From positions 1,550,001 to 1,614,000 of the forward strand of contig NZ_CP013254.1 of assembly GCF_001482365.1 (NCBI RefSeq): a stretch of DNA of 64,000 bases, read 5' to 3'. Shown here one piece after another: positions 41,941 through 51,281 of this stretch. The first letter of the stretch is position 1. Each line of letters begins with the position of its first letter. This DNA is from Kocuria flava (GTDB lineage: Bacteria; Actinomycetota; Actinomycetes; Actinomycetales; Micrococcaceae). Both the position numbers and the translations under genes were made by a program. A model generated the notes under the pieces. That model was not told where the DNA came from, did no database searches, and was given only the letters and a program-made list of their open reading frames with translations.

Positions 41941-41959
41941 CGGTGCCGGTCCGGCACCG
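41941..41959 (+). terminator. Hairpin CGGTGCCGG-T-CCGGCACCG
   Basis: A perfect nine-base stem with a one-base loop; sterically the loop would open to three bases. It lies 245 bases after the Trm112-like gene and 83 before the next -10 box. Confidence 0.4.
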
Positions 41960-42041
41960 GGGTTCCTCCGGTCGTCGTCACAAAGTGATTAACAATCGCA
42001 CCCAGGCCGGTCCCGATGCCTCCGGGGAGCTGGGCCGCCCC

Positions 42042-42047
42042 TACGCT
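42042..42047 (+). promoter_or_regulatory. -10 box TACGCT before the L,D-transpeptidase gene
   Basis: TACGCT lies 55 bases before GTG 42102. Just upstream an A/T-richer patch contains the inverted repeat TCAC-AAA-GTGA (41978-41988), a possible regulator site. Confidence 0.45.
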
Positions 42048-42101
42048 GGGAACATCCCCTGTGCGTTCCCCCGCACCCCCCGACGCCGAGGTGATGCCCC
42101 C

Positions 42102-43421
42102 GTGCCCCGCTCCTTCCCCCTGCCCGCGGACCCGTCCGCGCCCCGGCCCGTCGCACCGGCCGCTCTCCCCGGCCCTGCCCGCCGGCGGGGCCTGCTCGCC
42201 GCCGGGACGGTCGCGCTGCTGCTGGCCACCGGCTGCGCCGCCCCGCCCTCCGGCGACGCGCACGCGGGTCCCGGCGAGCCCGCCGGGACGCCGGCGGCCC
42301 CGGCGCCCAGCGCCGGATCCGCCGGGACGCCGTCGCCCACGGCGACGGCGGAGGCCGCGGCCCTCCGGGGCGCGGTCGAGGTGCTGCCCGGCGACGGGGC
42401 GCTCGAGCACAACCCGGTCGAGCCGGTCCTCGTGCACGCCGGGCCCGAGCCCCTGAGCGGGGTCGTGCTGCGACCGGCCGCCGGTGGCGCCCCCGTGGCC
42501 GGCGAGCTGGCGGAGGGCGGCAGCCGCTGGACCAGCACGGAGGGCCTCGCCTTCGACACCGCCTACGTCCTCGAGTGGACCACCGGGACCGGCGGCGGGA
42601 CGAGCACGTTCAGCACCGTCTCGGCGGCCCACGAGGTCGACGTGCGCCTCAACGTGGCCGAGGGGCAGGTCTACGGCACCGGCCAGGTGCTCGAGCTGCG
42701 GTTCTCGGAGCCGGTCGTGCACCGGGAGGCGGTCGAGCGCGCCGTCGTCGTCGAGGGCGGGGGCGGGCACGCCGGGGCGTTCCGCTGGTACGACGAGCGC
42801 ACCGTGCGCTACCGGCCCGCCGAGCGGTGGGACCCGCACACCGAGGTGCGCGTGCGCGTGGAGCTGCTCGGCCTGGACGTGGGCCACGGGATGATCGGCA
42901 ACGCCGACGTGCACCGGAGCTTCACCGTGGGCGCGGAGCACTACGCCCAGGTCGACAACCGCACGAAGACGCTCACCGCGTGGGTGGACGGCGAGGTCGT
43001 GGGCACCTTCCCCGTCACCCTCGGCAACCCCGACTGGCCCTCGACCACGGGCAAGAAGGTCATCATGGAGCAGGCCCCGAGCTACCTGTTCAAGGCCTCC
43101 TCGCTCGACCTCGCCCCGGGCGACCCGCACTGGTACGAGACCTTCTGGGCCTCGAACGTCTCCCGGCTGACCGCCAGCGGGGAGTTCGTCCACGAGGCGC
43201 TGCCCTCCGCCCAGCCGGTGCTGGGCACGGCCAACGTCTCCCACGGCTGCATCGGGATGTCCCCGGAGGGCGCGGAGTTCGTCCACGACGTCTTCCGCCC
43301 GGGCGACGTCGTGGAGGTGCTGCACACCGGCTACCCGCAGGCCGACCCGGACGACGGCTACGGGGACTGGAACATCCCGTTCGAGCACTACGCCGACGAG
43401 TCCTGGCACGGCGACTGGTGA
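42102..43421 (+). CDS. L,D-transpeptidase lipoprotein (YkuD domain)
   Basis: The 439-residue enzyme makes 3-3 cross-links in peptidoglycan or attaches proteins to it. A signal peptide ends in the lipobox LLLATG-C, followed by a Pro/Ala linker. Two immunoglobulin-like domains (about 85-285: VEVLPGDGALEHNPVEPVLV; VDVRLNVAEGQVYGTGQVLELRFSEPV) precede the YkuD domain (about 285-410), with the catalytic SHGCIGMS, Cys383 and His381. A short C-terminal extension with Trp residues (DWNIPFEHYADESWHGDW) matches mycobacterial Ldt proteins. GTG 42102 follows GAGGTGA. Confidence 0.94.
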   Translation: MPRSFPLPADPSAPRPVAPAALPGPARRRGLLAAGTVALLLATGCAAPPSGDAHAGPGEPAGTPAAPAPSAGSAGTPSPTATAEAAALRGAVEVLPGDGALEHNPVEPVLVHAGPEPLSGVVLRPAAGGAPVAGELAEGGSRWTSTEGLAFDTAYVLEWTTGTGGGTSTFSTVSAAHEVDVRLNVAEGQVYGTGQVLELRFSEPVVHREAVERAVVVEGGGGHAGAFRWYDERTVRYRPAERWDPHTEVRVRVELLGLDVGHGMIGNADVHRSFTVGAEHYAQVDNRTKTLTAWVDGEVVGTFPVTLGNPDWPSTTGKKVIMEQAPSYLFKASSLDLAPGDPHWYETFWASNVSRLTASGEFVHEALPSAQPVLGTANVSHGCIGMSPEGAEFVHDVFRPGDVVEVLHTGYPQADPDDGYGDWNIPFEHYADESWHGDW

Positions 43422-43444
43422 GCCCGCCGGGGCGGGCGGCTCGG

Positions 43445-43450
43445 TAGGAT
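43445..43450 (+). promoter_or_regulatory. -10 box TAGGAT before the DUF1461 gene
   Basis: TAGGAT lies 39 bases before GTG 43489, with GAAGGA as ribosome site. Confidence 0.5.
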
Positions 43451-43488
43451 CGGGACCGACCTCCCCCGAACCCCCGAAGGACCGCCCC

Positions 43489-44517
43489 GTGCCCTCCCCC
43501 AGCAGCGACAAGGCCCCCTGGCAGCGCAGCGAGCCCGAGCCGCCCGCCGCGCCCCGCGAGGAGCCGGTGTGGACGGGGCTGATCCCCGCCGTGACCCCGG
43601 CCGGGAGTCATGACTCCGGCGCCCCGGCTGCCGGCGCCCCGGCCGGGCGGGAGCCGAGCGGGCCGGACGCCCGGCCCATGCGCGGCAGCGGGCCCGCCCT
43701 CGGCCACGACGAGGCCGGTCCCGAGGACGGGTCCGCGGACGAGGACGAGCAGGCCCGGTGGCGGGCCGCCCGCCGCCACGAGGCGGTCGCCGACGAGCCG
43801 CGCCTGCCCCGCGTGCAGCAGGTCTTCCTCGCGGTGCTGCTGCCGCTCGTGCTGCTGGCCGCCGCGGTGCGCGCCGTGGCCACGCCGCTGTTCCTGTGGG
43901 CGGAGTACCACCGGCCGGGCTTCCCGGCCGACCCCTGGGGCTTCGGCACCGAGGAGCGCACCGTGCTCGGCTCCTACGGCCTGGACTACGTGCTCAACTG
44001 GGCCCCGGCCCCGTACCTGGCCGACGTCCGGGACGACGAGGGCAACCGGCTGTTCCTGCCCACGGAGGTCGCGCACATGACCGACGTGAAGATCGTGCTC
44101 CAGGTGGCCCTGGCCGCGGTCGTGGTGCTCGCCCTCGTCGGCCTCGTCTCGGCCCTGTACCTGCGCGCCCGCGCGCCGGGCGCCGCCTCCGGCGCGCTGT
44201 TCTTCGGGTCGTGGCTGACCGTGGTGCTGCTCGTGCTGCTGGCCGTGGCCGCCCTGGTGGCCTGGCAGCAGTTCTTCACGGTCTTCCACTCGCTGTTCTT
44301 CGCCGACGGCTCCTGGACCTTCCGCGCCTCCGACACCCTCATCCGGCTCTACCCGGCGCAGTTCTGGACGGACGCGGCGATCGCCGTCGGCGCCCTGGCC
44401 CTGCTCGGGGCGCTCGCGGTCATGGCCGCGACGTGGCCCACGGCCTTCCGCCGCCACCGCGCCCTCGACCGGGTGCGCCGGCGCCAGGAGCTGCGCCGCC
44501 GCCTCGCCGGGCGCTGA
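43489..44517 (+). CDS. TIGR01906/DUF1461 family integral membrane protein
   Basis: The 342-residue protein has a disordered acidic N-terminus of about 105 residues and then four or five membrane helices: VQQVFLAVLLPLVLLAAAVRAVATPLFL, IVLQVALAAVVVLALVGLVSALYL, WLTVVLLVLLAVAALVAWQQFFTVFHSLFF, and a last one near the end. FTVFHSLFFADGSWTFRASDTLIRLYPAQFW is the most conserved part of TIGR01906. Function is unknown. It converges on the mannosyltransferase gene with ten bases between stops. Confidence 0.88.
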   Translation: MPSPSSDKAPWQRSEPEPPAAPREEPVWTGLIPAVTPAGSHDSGAPAAGAPAGREPSGPDARPMRGSGPALGHDEAGPEDGSADEDEQARWRAARRHEAVADEPRLPRVQQVFLAVLLPLVLLAAAVRAVATPLFLWAEYHRPGFPADPWGFGTEERTVLGSYGLDYVLNWAPAPYLADVRDDEGNRLFLPTEVAHMTDVKIVLQVALAAVVVLALVGLVSALYLRARAPGAASGALFFGSWLTVVLLVLLAVAALVAWQQFFTVFHSLFFADGSWTFRASDTLIRLYPAQFWTDAAIAVGALALLGALAVMAATWPTAFRRHRALDRVRRRQELRRRLAGR

Positions 44518-44527
44518 GCGGGCCGCC

Positions 44528-46165
44528 TCAGATCCAGGCGTCGAACCACATCCGCTCGCGCCACTGCGCGTAGGGGATCGTCTGCCCGTACCACAGCGGG
44601 GCGAAGTGCGCGCTCAGCGCCAGCACCGTCGCGACGAACACCCCCACGACGACGACGCCCGCCCGCCGCCGCGCCACGGAGTCCCCGGGCCGGCCCAGGA
44701 CGAGGCCCAGCACCCCGGCCAGCACGAGCACGAGGAAAGGCTCGACCGGCAGGGCGTAGAAGAAGTACATGGTGCGCTCGGGGAAGAGGAACCACGGCAG
44801 GTACCCGGCCGCGAAGATCCCCAGCGGGGCCCCGAAGCGCCAGTCGCGCCGGACCGCCCACAGCCACGCGGCCACCACCAGGGCCGCGATGCCCGTCCAC
44901 CACAGCAGCGGGTTGCCGATGTTGAGGATCGCCTGCGAGCAGTGCTCCACCGTGCACCCGGCCGTGCCCCGCCCCGGCGACTCGTAGTAGTAGGACGTGG
45001 GCCGGCCCAGGGTCAGCCACAGCCACGGCAGCGCCTCGTAGGAGTGCGGGGAGCCCAGGCCCTGGTGGAACTCGAACGCCGAGGCGTGGTAGGCCCACAG
45101 CGACCGCAGCGGCGCCGGCAGCCAGGCGATCCCCTCCCCGGGGTGCTCCTGCGCCCACGTACGCGAGTACCCCCCGGAGGACGCGAACCACCCGGCCCAC
45201 GAGGCGGTGTAGACCACCGCGCCCGTGCCGACCACGGCCAGGAAGGCCGGCAGCCCGTCCTTCAGCACCCCGGCGCGCAGCCAGTGCCGCACCCCTGCGA
45301 CCCGCCGGGCGTTGAGGTCCCACAGCACCGAGAGCACCCCGAGGCCGGCCACGAGGAACAGCCCGTTCCACTTCGTGCCCACGGCCAGACCGCACGCGAG
45401 GCCCGCCGCGATCCGCCACCAGCGCACCCCCAGCCACGGGCCCCCGGACAGCCGGCGCCGCGCCTGCTCCTCCGGCAGGGGGCTGCCGGGGGCCACCCCG
45501 AGGCGGGCGACGAGCCGCCGGCGGCCGTGCTCGCGGTCCAGCAGCAGCGCCACGAAGGCCAGCAGCACGAAGAGCATCAGGAACACGTCCAGCAGCGCCA
45601 GGCGCGACTGCACCAGGTGCAGCCCGTCCACGGCCAGGAACAGGCCCGCGAGCGTGGCCACGGCCACGGAGCGGAACAGCAGCCACCCCGCGGCGCACAC
45701 CAGCGCGATCGACAGGGTCCCGGCCACCGCGGCGGAGAACCGCCAGCCGACGGGGTCCTCGACCCCGAACAGGGCCATCCCGGCGGCGATCGCCCACTTG
45801 CCCACGGGCGGGTGCACGACGTAGGAGGGGCCCTCGAGCGGCTCGGGGGGCGTGCCGGCCACGAACGCGTCGTCGGCCCCCTCGGGCCACTGCCGCTCGT
45901 AGCCGTGCAGCAGCAGCGACCAGGAGTCCTTCACGTAGTAGGTCTCGTCGAAGACGATCGCGTCCGGGTGGCCCAGATCCCAGAACCGCAGCACTGCGCC
46001 CAGGAGCACGACCAGCACGGGGGCGAGCCAGGCGGCCCGCGGCACCGCGACGGGGGCGGGCAGCAGCCGGGCCCGCAGCGCGGCGGGTTCCAGCGCCCGG
46101 CGGACCGTGCCCACCGGGGCCGGCGCCCACGGGGCGGGGGAGGGGGCGCGGACCGGGGAGCTCAC
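44528..46165 (-). CDS. Protein O-mannosyltransferase (PMT/GT39 family)
   Basis: The 545-residue membrane glycosyltransferase transfers mannose from a polyprenyl carrier to secreted proteins. LGAVLRFWDLGHPDAIVFDETYYVKDSW carries the catalytic acidic pair, followed by SYVVHPPVGKWAIAAGMALFG and about ten further membrane helices. LGSPHSYEALPWLWLTLGRPTSYYYE and FPERTMYFFYALPVEPFLVL are typical of actinobacterial Pmt. The start is GTG 46165, seven bases after TACGAT; ATG 46174 lies inside that box. It is divergent from rsmI, as in many actinobacteria. Confidence 0.92.
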   Translation of the reverse strand: MSSPVRAPSPAPWAPAPVGTVRRALEPAALRARLLPAPVAVPRAAWLAPVLVVLLGAVLRFWDLGHPDAIVFDETYYVKDSWSLLLHGYERQWPEGADDAFVAGTPPEPLEGPSYVVHPPVGKWAIAAGMALFGVEDPVGWRFSAAVAGTLSIALVCAAGWLLFRSVAVATLAGLFLAVDGLHLVQSRLALLDVFLMLFVLLAFVALLLDREHGRRRLVARLGVAPGSPLPEEQARRRLSGGPWLGVRWWRIAAGLACGLAVGTKWNGLFLVAGLGVLSVLWDLNARRVAGVRHWLRAGVLKDGLPAFLAVVGTGAVVYTASWAGWFASSGGYSRTWAQEHPGEGIAWLPAPLRSLWAYHASAFEFHQGLGSPHSYEALPWLWLTLGRPTSYYYESPGRGTAGCTVEHCSQAILNIGNPLLWWTGIAALVVAAWLWAVRRDWRFGAPLGIFAAGYLPWFLFPERTMYFFYALPVEPFLVLVLAGVLGLVLGRPGDSVARRRAGVVVVGVFVATVLALSAHFAPLWYGQTIPYAQWRERMWFDAWI

Positions 46166-46172
46166 GCCTGCC

Positions 46173-46178
46173 ATCGTA
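46173..46178 (-). promoter_or_regulatory. -10 box TACGAT of leaderless PMT gene
   Basis: On the minus strand TACGAT is followed by seven bases and GTG 46165, the same geometry as at 26777 and 46357. Confidence 0.55.
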
Positions 46179-46356
46179 GGGGAGGCGCCCCGGCCGGCCG
46201 CGGAGCCCGGCGCCTCCGGCCCGGGGCCCGCGGGCCGCGCCCTGCGCGGTCCGGCCGGGGACGCCCGGGAGGGGAGCGTCCGGGACCGGGCCGACCCGGA
46301 CGGGGACCGGCCCCGGGAGCGGGCCGGCCGGAGGGGAAGGGCTCCGGGGCGGGCCG

Positions 46357-46362
46357 TAGAGT
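46357..46362 (+). promoter_or_regulatory. -10 box TAGAGT of leaderless rsmI
   Basis: TAGAGT is followed by seven bases and GTG 46370. Confidence 0.55.
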
Positions 46363-46369
46363 GGGCCCC

Positions 46370-47266
46370 GTGCAGAGCGAACCCCACGACGACGCCCCCG
46401 CCCCCGCCGATCCGCCCCGCCGCGAGGGCCCCGGGGCGGTCGTGCTCGCGGGCACGCCCATCGGCAACCTCGGCGACGCCTCGCCCCGCCTGCGCGAGGC
46501 CCTCGAGCGGGCCGACGTGCTCGCCGTGGAGGACACCCGGCGGCTGCGCCGGCTCGCCGCCGGGCTCGGGGTCACCACCCGGGGGCGGGTGCTCACCCAC
46601 CACGAGCACAACGAGGCCGGCCGGGTGGCCGAGCTGCTCGAGGCCGTGCGCGCCGGGTCGACCGTGCTCGTGCTCTCCGACGCCGGGATGCCCACCGTCT
46701 CCGACCCCGGCTACCGCCTGGCCGAGGCCGCGGCCGCCGAGGGACTGACCGTCACCGCCGTGCCCGGGCCCTCCGCGGTGCTCACCGCCCTGGCCGTCTC
46801 CGGGCTGCCCACCGACCGGTTCACCTTCGAGGGCTTCCTCCCGCGCAAGGCCGGGGAGCGCTCGGCCCGGCTCGCCGAGCTGGCCGGGGAGCGGCGCACC
46901 ATGGTCTTCTACGAGGCCCCCCACCGGCTCGCCGCGATGCTCACCGCGCTGCGGGAGGCCTTCGGCGCCGGCCGCCGGGCCGTGGTCGCCCGGGAGCTGA
47001 CGAAGCTGCACGAGGAGGTCGTGCGCGGGGACCTCGACCGGCTGTTCGCCTGGGCGCAGGAGGGGCCGGTGCGGGGGGAGATCGCCGTCGTCGTCGCCGG
47101 CGCCCCCGCCCCCGGGCCCGCCCGGGCCGAGGACCTCGTCGCGGACGTCGAGGCCCTCGTGGCCGCCGGCACCCGCCTCAAGGACGCCGCCGGCCAGGTG
47201 GCCGAGCGGGCCGGGGTCGGCAAGCGGGAGCTCTACGAGACGGTCCTCGGCGCCCGGAAGGGCTGA
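46370..47266 (+). CDS. rsmI: 16S rRNA (cytidine-2'-O)-methyltransferase
   Basis: The 298-residue enzyme methylates the ribose of C1402 in 16S rRNA using S-adenosylmethionine. VVLAGTPIGNLGDASPRLREAL, VEDTRRLRRLAAGLG, HEHNEAGRVAELL, LSDAGMPTVSDPGYRLA and VPGPSAVLTALAVSGLP are RsmI motifs. The C-terminal ERAGVGKRELYETVLGARKG is the usual tail. GTG 46370 is supported by the TAGAGT box seven bases upstream; there is no ribosome site. Confidence 0.96.
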   Translation: MQSEPHDDAPAPADPPRREGPGAVVLAGTPIGNLGDASPRLREALERADVLAVEDTRRLRRLAAGLGVTTRGRVLTHHEHNEAGRVAELLEAVRAGSTVLVLSDAGMPTVSDPGYRLAEAAAAEGLTVTAVPGPSAVLTALAVSGLPTDRFTFEGFLPRKAGERSARLAELAGERRTMVFYEAPHRLAAMLTALREAFGAGRRAVVARELTKLHEEVVRGDLDRLFAWAQEGPVRGEIAVVVAGAPAPGPARAEDLVADVEALVAAGTRLKDAAGQVAERAGVGKRELYETVLGARKG

Positions 47267-47388
47267 GCTCCCGCACCGGCCCGGGCCCGCCCGCGGTCGC
47301 CCGTCCGGAGCCGTCCACCCCGCGCGGGCGGACGTCGCGCGGGGGCCGGCCCTCCCGCGCCACGGCGGACCGCCCGGTGCGGCCGTCC

Positions 47389-49752
47389 TCAGCGGCCGCG
47401 CAGCACGGAGGGCGGCAGCCAGCGGGCCCGCCGGGACCCCGGCCGGTCCGCGAGCGCGACCTGCAGCGCGCGCACGTCGCCGTCGCCCGCCGCCGGCACC
47501 CACGTCCCCGCGGCCGGCCCGTAGAGCGCGCGCTCGACGTCCGCTACGAGCCGCTGCAGGCCCGGCGCCGCGGCCGGCAGCAGCCCGGCCAGGCGGTCCG
47601 TGAACGCCCGCGGGGTCTCGGCCGGGGCCCGGCCCAGCCCGTGGTCGACGGCGAGGTCCTCGACCTCGGCCCAACCGGCCAGCACCCGGGCCGCCGGGTC
47701 GGCCCCGGGGTCCTCGAGCAGGCGCAGCCGCCGGGCCCGCCGCCGTCCGCGCAGCAGCCGCGGCAGCGCCGCCGGCAGGACCAGCAGCAGCGCGCCGGCG
47801 GCCGCGAGCAGCCACGGCAGCCACACCGGGACCGTGGTCCGCTCCACGGGCTCCTCGGCCGGGGCCGGCTCGGCGCTCGCGGGACCGGTGACCGCCGGCT
47901 CGGGGCTGGTGCTGGGCGTCGCCGTCGGCGGGGCGGTCGGGGGAGCGCTCGCCGGTCCGGTCTCCGGCGCGGAGGGATCGGCGCTCGGCCGTCCGTCCGG
48001 CCCGGACGCGTCCGGGTCCTCGGGCCCGGAGGGGTCCTCGTCCGCGTAGCCGGGGACGTCCTCGGTGCCGGGGGTCGGCTCGAAGCGCACCCAGCCCGTG
48101 CCCTCGAACCACAGCTCGGGCCAGGCGTGGGCGTCGCGCGGGCGCACCCGCACGGCCTCCTGCGCCCCGGCGAAGGCGGTGTCCTCGGCGGCGGGCGGGA
48201 GGTAGCCGACCGCCACGCGGGCGGGGATCCCGAGCTCCCGGGCCATCACGGCCATCGCCGGGGCGAAGTGCCCGGAGTAGCCGGTGCGGGTCTCGAGGAA
48301 CGTGTCCAGGGCGGCCATGCCCCCGGCGTCGTAGCCGCCGGCCAGCGGGGCGTCGACGTCGTGGACGAACTCGTCGGAGCGCAGCCACTCCTGCAGGGCC
48401 AGGGCCCGGTCGAAGTCCGTGCGGGCCTCGCGGGTCCGGCGCTCGGCGGCCTCCCGCAGGGCGGCGGGGGTGTCCGCGGGCAGGGCACGGAAGGGGTCCA
48501 GGGCGGGGTCGCGGGCGGCGGGGGCCTCCCGCAGCTGCCGGGCGGTGGGCGTGGGCTCGACCGCGCGGACCTCGTAGGCGGTGCCGGGCTCCGGGGCGGG
48601 ATCGGCGTGCACCGTGAGGTCCCGGGGGCTCCAGGACCAGTCCTCGCCCGCGGGGGCCTCGACCTCGAGCGGGGCCCAGGGCAGCGGCAGCCACCGCCCC
48701 GGCCGGTCCCGCAGCGTCACCGCGGTGGTCCGTTCCGCGCCCGGGCCCACGGGGGTCAGCGGGCTCGGGCCGAAGTCCTCCAGCCCCTCCTCGAGCCCGT
48801 CCTCGGCGGGGAACCACTCGGGTGCGCCGAAGTCCTCGAGGGTCAGCACGCGCAGCAGCTGCGGCTCGCCCGTGTGCTCGAGCACGGGGGCCTGCTCGGC
48901 CGTGCGCAGGTCCTGGCCCACGGCCCGCAGCGGGCCCACGCCGGGGGCGCGCTGGCCGGCCGGGCCGCTGCCCTGCGGGAAGGCACCGCTGACGAAGCCC
49001 GGCACGAGGCCCGGCAGCACCAGGGTCACGGCGAGCACCCCGGCGCCCACGACCAGGGCCCGGGGCACGCTGCCCGGGGCGGGCGCGGTGCGGGCCTCGC
49101 GCACCGCGCCCCAGTGCCGCCCGCCGGCGAGCAGCAGCAGGGCCGCGAGCACCGCCGCGGCCGTCCCGGCGGGGCCCACGCTGCCGGGCAGCACGAGCGC
49201 GGGGACGGCGAGCACGGCCAGCACCCCCAGCGCGCTGAGCCCGGGCAGGCGCAGGACCGTGAGCAGCACGTCGATCAGCAGGGCCACCAGCCCGGCGAGC
49301 AGGGCCGCGGTGAAGGAGGCCGCCGGCCCGGCCTGGTAGGGAGCGGGCCGGCGGCCGACGACGCCGGCCGCCTCCCGCACCAGCTCCTGCGCCCGGGCCA
49401 GGGCCGCCGGGGTGGGCACGAAGCCCAGCAGGGCCGGCTCGCGCAGGAAGACCACGGTCAGCACGAGGACCAGGGCGCCGGCCCCGAACAGGGGAGCGGT
49501 GAGCGCGGGCAGGCCGACGAGCCGGGCCACGGCCGTGGCCGCGACCGTGCCGAGGGCGGCCAGCAGGGCGCCGGCCACCCAGCCGGCGCCGTCGAGCACC
49601 CCGGCCAGGGCGACGAGGGACAGGGCGGTCGCGGCGAGCACGGTCCCCGCCGGGCCCAGGACGGCGGCGGGGGAGCGGCCGGGGGCGGCCGTGGACGGGG
49701 CGGCGGGGACGGGGGCCGTCGCCGGACCGGGCGCGGGGCGGCGGGGGCTCAC
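47389..49752 (-). CDS. TgpA-like membrane transglutaminase (DUF3488/transglutaminase core)
   Basis: The 787-residue protein has about six N-terminal membrane helices (to about residue 225), an extracytoplasmic part with a transglutaminase-like domain (about 420-575), a disordered Pro/Ser/Thr-rich linker, a further membrane helix (VPVWLPWLLAAAGALLLVLPAAL) and a cytosolic tail. The domain reads GYSGHFAPAMAVMARELGIPARVAVGYLPP...DAHAWPELWFEGTGWVRFEPTPG. The usual catalytic Cys of GYCxxFA is Ser493 (TCC), while His542 remains. It overlaps the DUF58 gene by four bases and is the last gene of the moxR-DUF58-tgpA operon. Confidence 0.92.
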   Translation of the reverse strand: MSPRRPAPGPATAPVPAAPSTAAPGRSPAAVLGPAGTVLAATALSLVALAGVLDGAGWVAGALLAALGTVAATAVARLVGLPALTAPLFGAGALVLVLTVVFLREPALLGFVPTPAALARAQELVREAAGVVGRRPAPYQAGPAASFTAALLAGLVALLIDVLLTVLRLPGLSALGVLAVLAVPALVLPGSVGPAGTAAAVLAALLLLAGGRHWGAVREARTAPAPGSVPRALVVGAGVLAVTLVLPGLVPGFVSGAFPQGSGPAGQRAPGVGPLRAVGQDLRTAEQAPVLEHTGEPQLLRVLTLEDFGAPEWFPAEDGLEEGLEDFGPSPLTPVGPGAERTTAVTLRDRPGRWLPLPWAPLEVEAPAGEDWSWSPRDLTVHADPAPEPGTAYEVRAVEPTPTARQLREAPAARDPALDPFRALPADTPAALREAAERRTREARTDFDRALALQEWLRSDEFVHDVDAPLAGGYDAGGMAALDTFLETRTGYSGHFAPAMAVMARELGIPARVAVGYLPPAAEDTAFAGAQEAVRVRPRDAHAWPELWFEGTGWVRFEPTPGTEDVPGYADEDPSGPEDPDASGPDGRPSADPSAPETGPASAPPTAPPTATPSTSPEPAVTGPASAEPAPAEEPVERTTVPVWLPWLLAAAGALLLVLPAALPRLLRGRRRARRLRLLEDPGADPAARVLAGWAEVEDLAVDHGLGRAPAETPRAFTDRLAGLLPAAAPGLQRLVADVERALYGPAAGTWVPAAGDGDVRALQVALADRPGSRRARWLPPSVLRGR

Positions 49753-51281
49753 CGGCCCGCCCCCGGCGCCGTCCCGGTGCCCTGCGGTCCGTCCGCGGCG
49801 CGCCCGGGCCCGCCCGGCCGGTCCGGCGCCCCGGGACCGTCCGCGGCCCGCGGGCCGCCGGCCGGTGCGGACCCGGAGCCCGCCCCGGCCGCGGGCCTCC
49901 GGGGCGCGGCGGCCGGGCCGCGGGCGCCCAGCCCGGCCCAGGCGTCCTCGGGGTCGGTGCCCGGGGCGGCGAGCACGACCGTCCAGCCGGCGGCCTCGAG
50001 CACCGCGGCCCCGGCGGGCGGGGAGCCGTCCTCGATCACCAGCACCGCGCTGCCGGCACCGGCGCGCTCGGTCGCCGCGAGCACCCGCTCGGCGGCCCCG
50101 GCGCCCAGGTCCCCGGAGACCAGCAGCACCGGGTGCACGAGCCGCTCCCGGTCCACGCGCTCGGCCAGGGAGGCCCCGCGGGGAGCGGGCACCGGGCGCA
50201 CCCGGGCCAGTCCGTGCCGGACGTCCTCGGCGCCCTCGTCGGTCACCGCGGTGACGGCGCGCGCGGCACCGTCGTCGTCCTCGCCGCCGCGGGGCAGGGC
50301 GCGGCCGAAGCCGTCGAGGGCGTGCACGAGGGTCTCGCGGCGGGCCAGGTGGTCGAGGACCGCGGCGGTCAGCCCCACCGCCCACTCCAGGGCCGCGGTG
50401 CTCGGCAGCACGCCGGCCCAGACCCGCTCGCCCGGCCACGAGCGCTCGTCGAGGTCCAGGACGAGGCTGAGCCGCCGCACGCTGCGCGGGTCCTCCTGCC
50501 GGACCATCAGCTGCCCGTGGCGGGCCGAGGCCGCCCAGTGCACGCGGCGCATCGGGTCGCCGTGGCGGTACTCGCGGGTCGTGACGTTGTCGGGCCCGGG
50601 AGCGGGACGGCCCGTGCGGGAGGGCTCGGCGCCGGCCTCGCGCAGCCGGTCGGGGCTGATCTCGGGCAGCGGCACGGCGGCCGGCGCCACGTGCAGGACG
50701 CCGCGCTCCGAGGCGTCGAGCAGCTCGGTGGCCAGGCCGAAGGGGTCCGCGACCTGCACGGTCGCGGGCCCCAGCGGCCACAGTCCGCGCGCCAGGGGGC
50801 GCACCGTGTAGCCGGCCGGCGTCCCGTCGGCCCCGACCTCGAGCTCGCGGTCCCCGCCGAGGGCCGCGGGCACCGTCTCGCGCACGGCCACGGCCCCGTG
50901 GACCTCCCGGCCGCGGCGTGCCCGGTGGCGCACCCGCAGCCGCACCGTCGCCGGGTCGCCTGCGGTCACGAGCGCCGGGTCCACGGTGCGCTTGAGCAGC
51001 ACCCGCGGCCGCACCACGTACAGCGACAGGGCCGCGAACAGCGGGGTCCCGCCCAGGAACAGGGCCAGCGCCAGCACGTCCTTGCGGCCCAGCCACGTGG
51101 CCGCCAGCAGGCTCAGCGCGCCCGCGGCCAGGAACGCCCACCCGCGCCCGGTGAAGCGGGCCCGGGAGTCCACCGGCCGCTCGGCGCGCTCACCGGCGGC
51201 GTCGAGCTCCTCGGCCCTGCGCTCCCCGGTGGTGCGCTCCCCGGTCCTGCCCTCCTCGGCCCCGCGCCGGACCCGGCTCAT
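49749..51281 (-). CDS. DUF58 family membrane protein
   Basis: The 510-residue protein has two adjacent membrane helices (about 50-90, GWAFLAAGALSLLAATWLG and ALALFLGGTPLFAALSLYVV), a beta-rich part (LLKRTVDPALVTAGDPATVRLRVRHR) and the DUF58 core: TTREYRHGDPMRRVHWAASARHGQLMVRQED, then LVLDLDERSW, which resembles a VWA-like metal site. A long Ala/Gly/Pro tail ends it. Start and stop overlap moxR and tgpA respectively by four bases. DUF58 proteins act with MoxR ATPases as assembly factors in several systems; the client here is unknown. Confidence 0.92.
   Translation of the reverse strand: MSRVRRGAEEGRTGERTTGERRAEELDAAGERAERPVDSRARFTGRGWAFLAAGALSLLAATWLGRKDVLALALFLGGTPLFAALSLYVVRPRVLLKRTVDPALVTAGDPATVRLRVRHRARRGREVHGAVAVRETVPAALGGDRELEVGADGTPAGYTVRPLARGLWPLGPATVQVADPFGLATELLDASERGVLHVAPAAVPLPEISPDRLREAGAEPSRTGRPAPGPDNVTTREYRHGDPMRRVHWAASARHGQLMVRQEDPRSVRRLSLVLDLDERSWPGERVWAGVLPSTAALEWAVGLTAAVLDHLARRETLVHALDGFGRALPRGGEDDDGAARAVTAVTDEGAEDVRHGLARVRPVPAPRGASLAERVDRERLVHPVLLVSGDLGAGAAERVLAATERAGAGSAVLVIEDGSPPAGAAVLEAAGWTVVLAAPGTDPEDAWAGLGARGPAAAPRRPAAGAGSGSAPAGGPRAADGPGAPDRPGGPGRAADGPQGTGTAPGAGR

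Noticed and set aside
46172..46174. ATG start for the mannosyltransferase
   Set aside because: This ATG lies inside the TACGAT -10 box; transcription would start downstream of it, at GTG 46165.
46175..48817. N-terminal extension of the mannosyltransferase by about 880 codons
   Set aside because: The open frame continues upstream only because stops are rare in this GC content. It is antisense to rsmI and the translation has no domains. The TACGAT box fixes the start at 46165.
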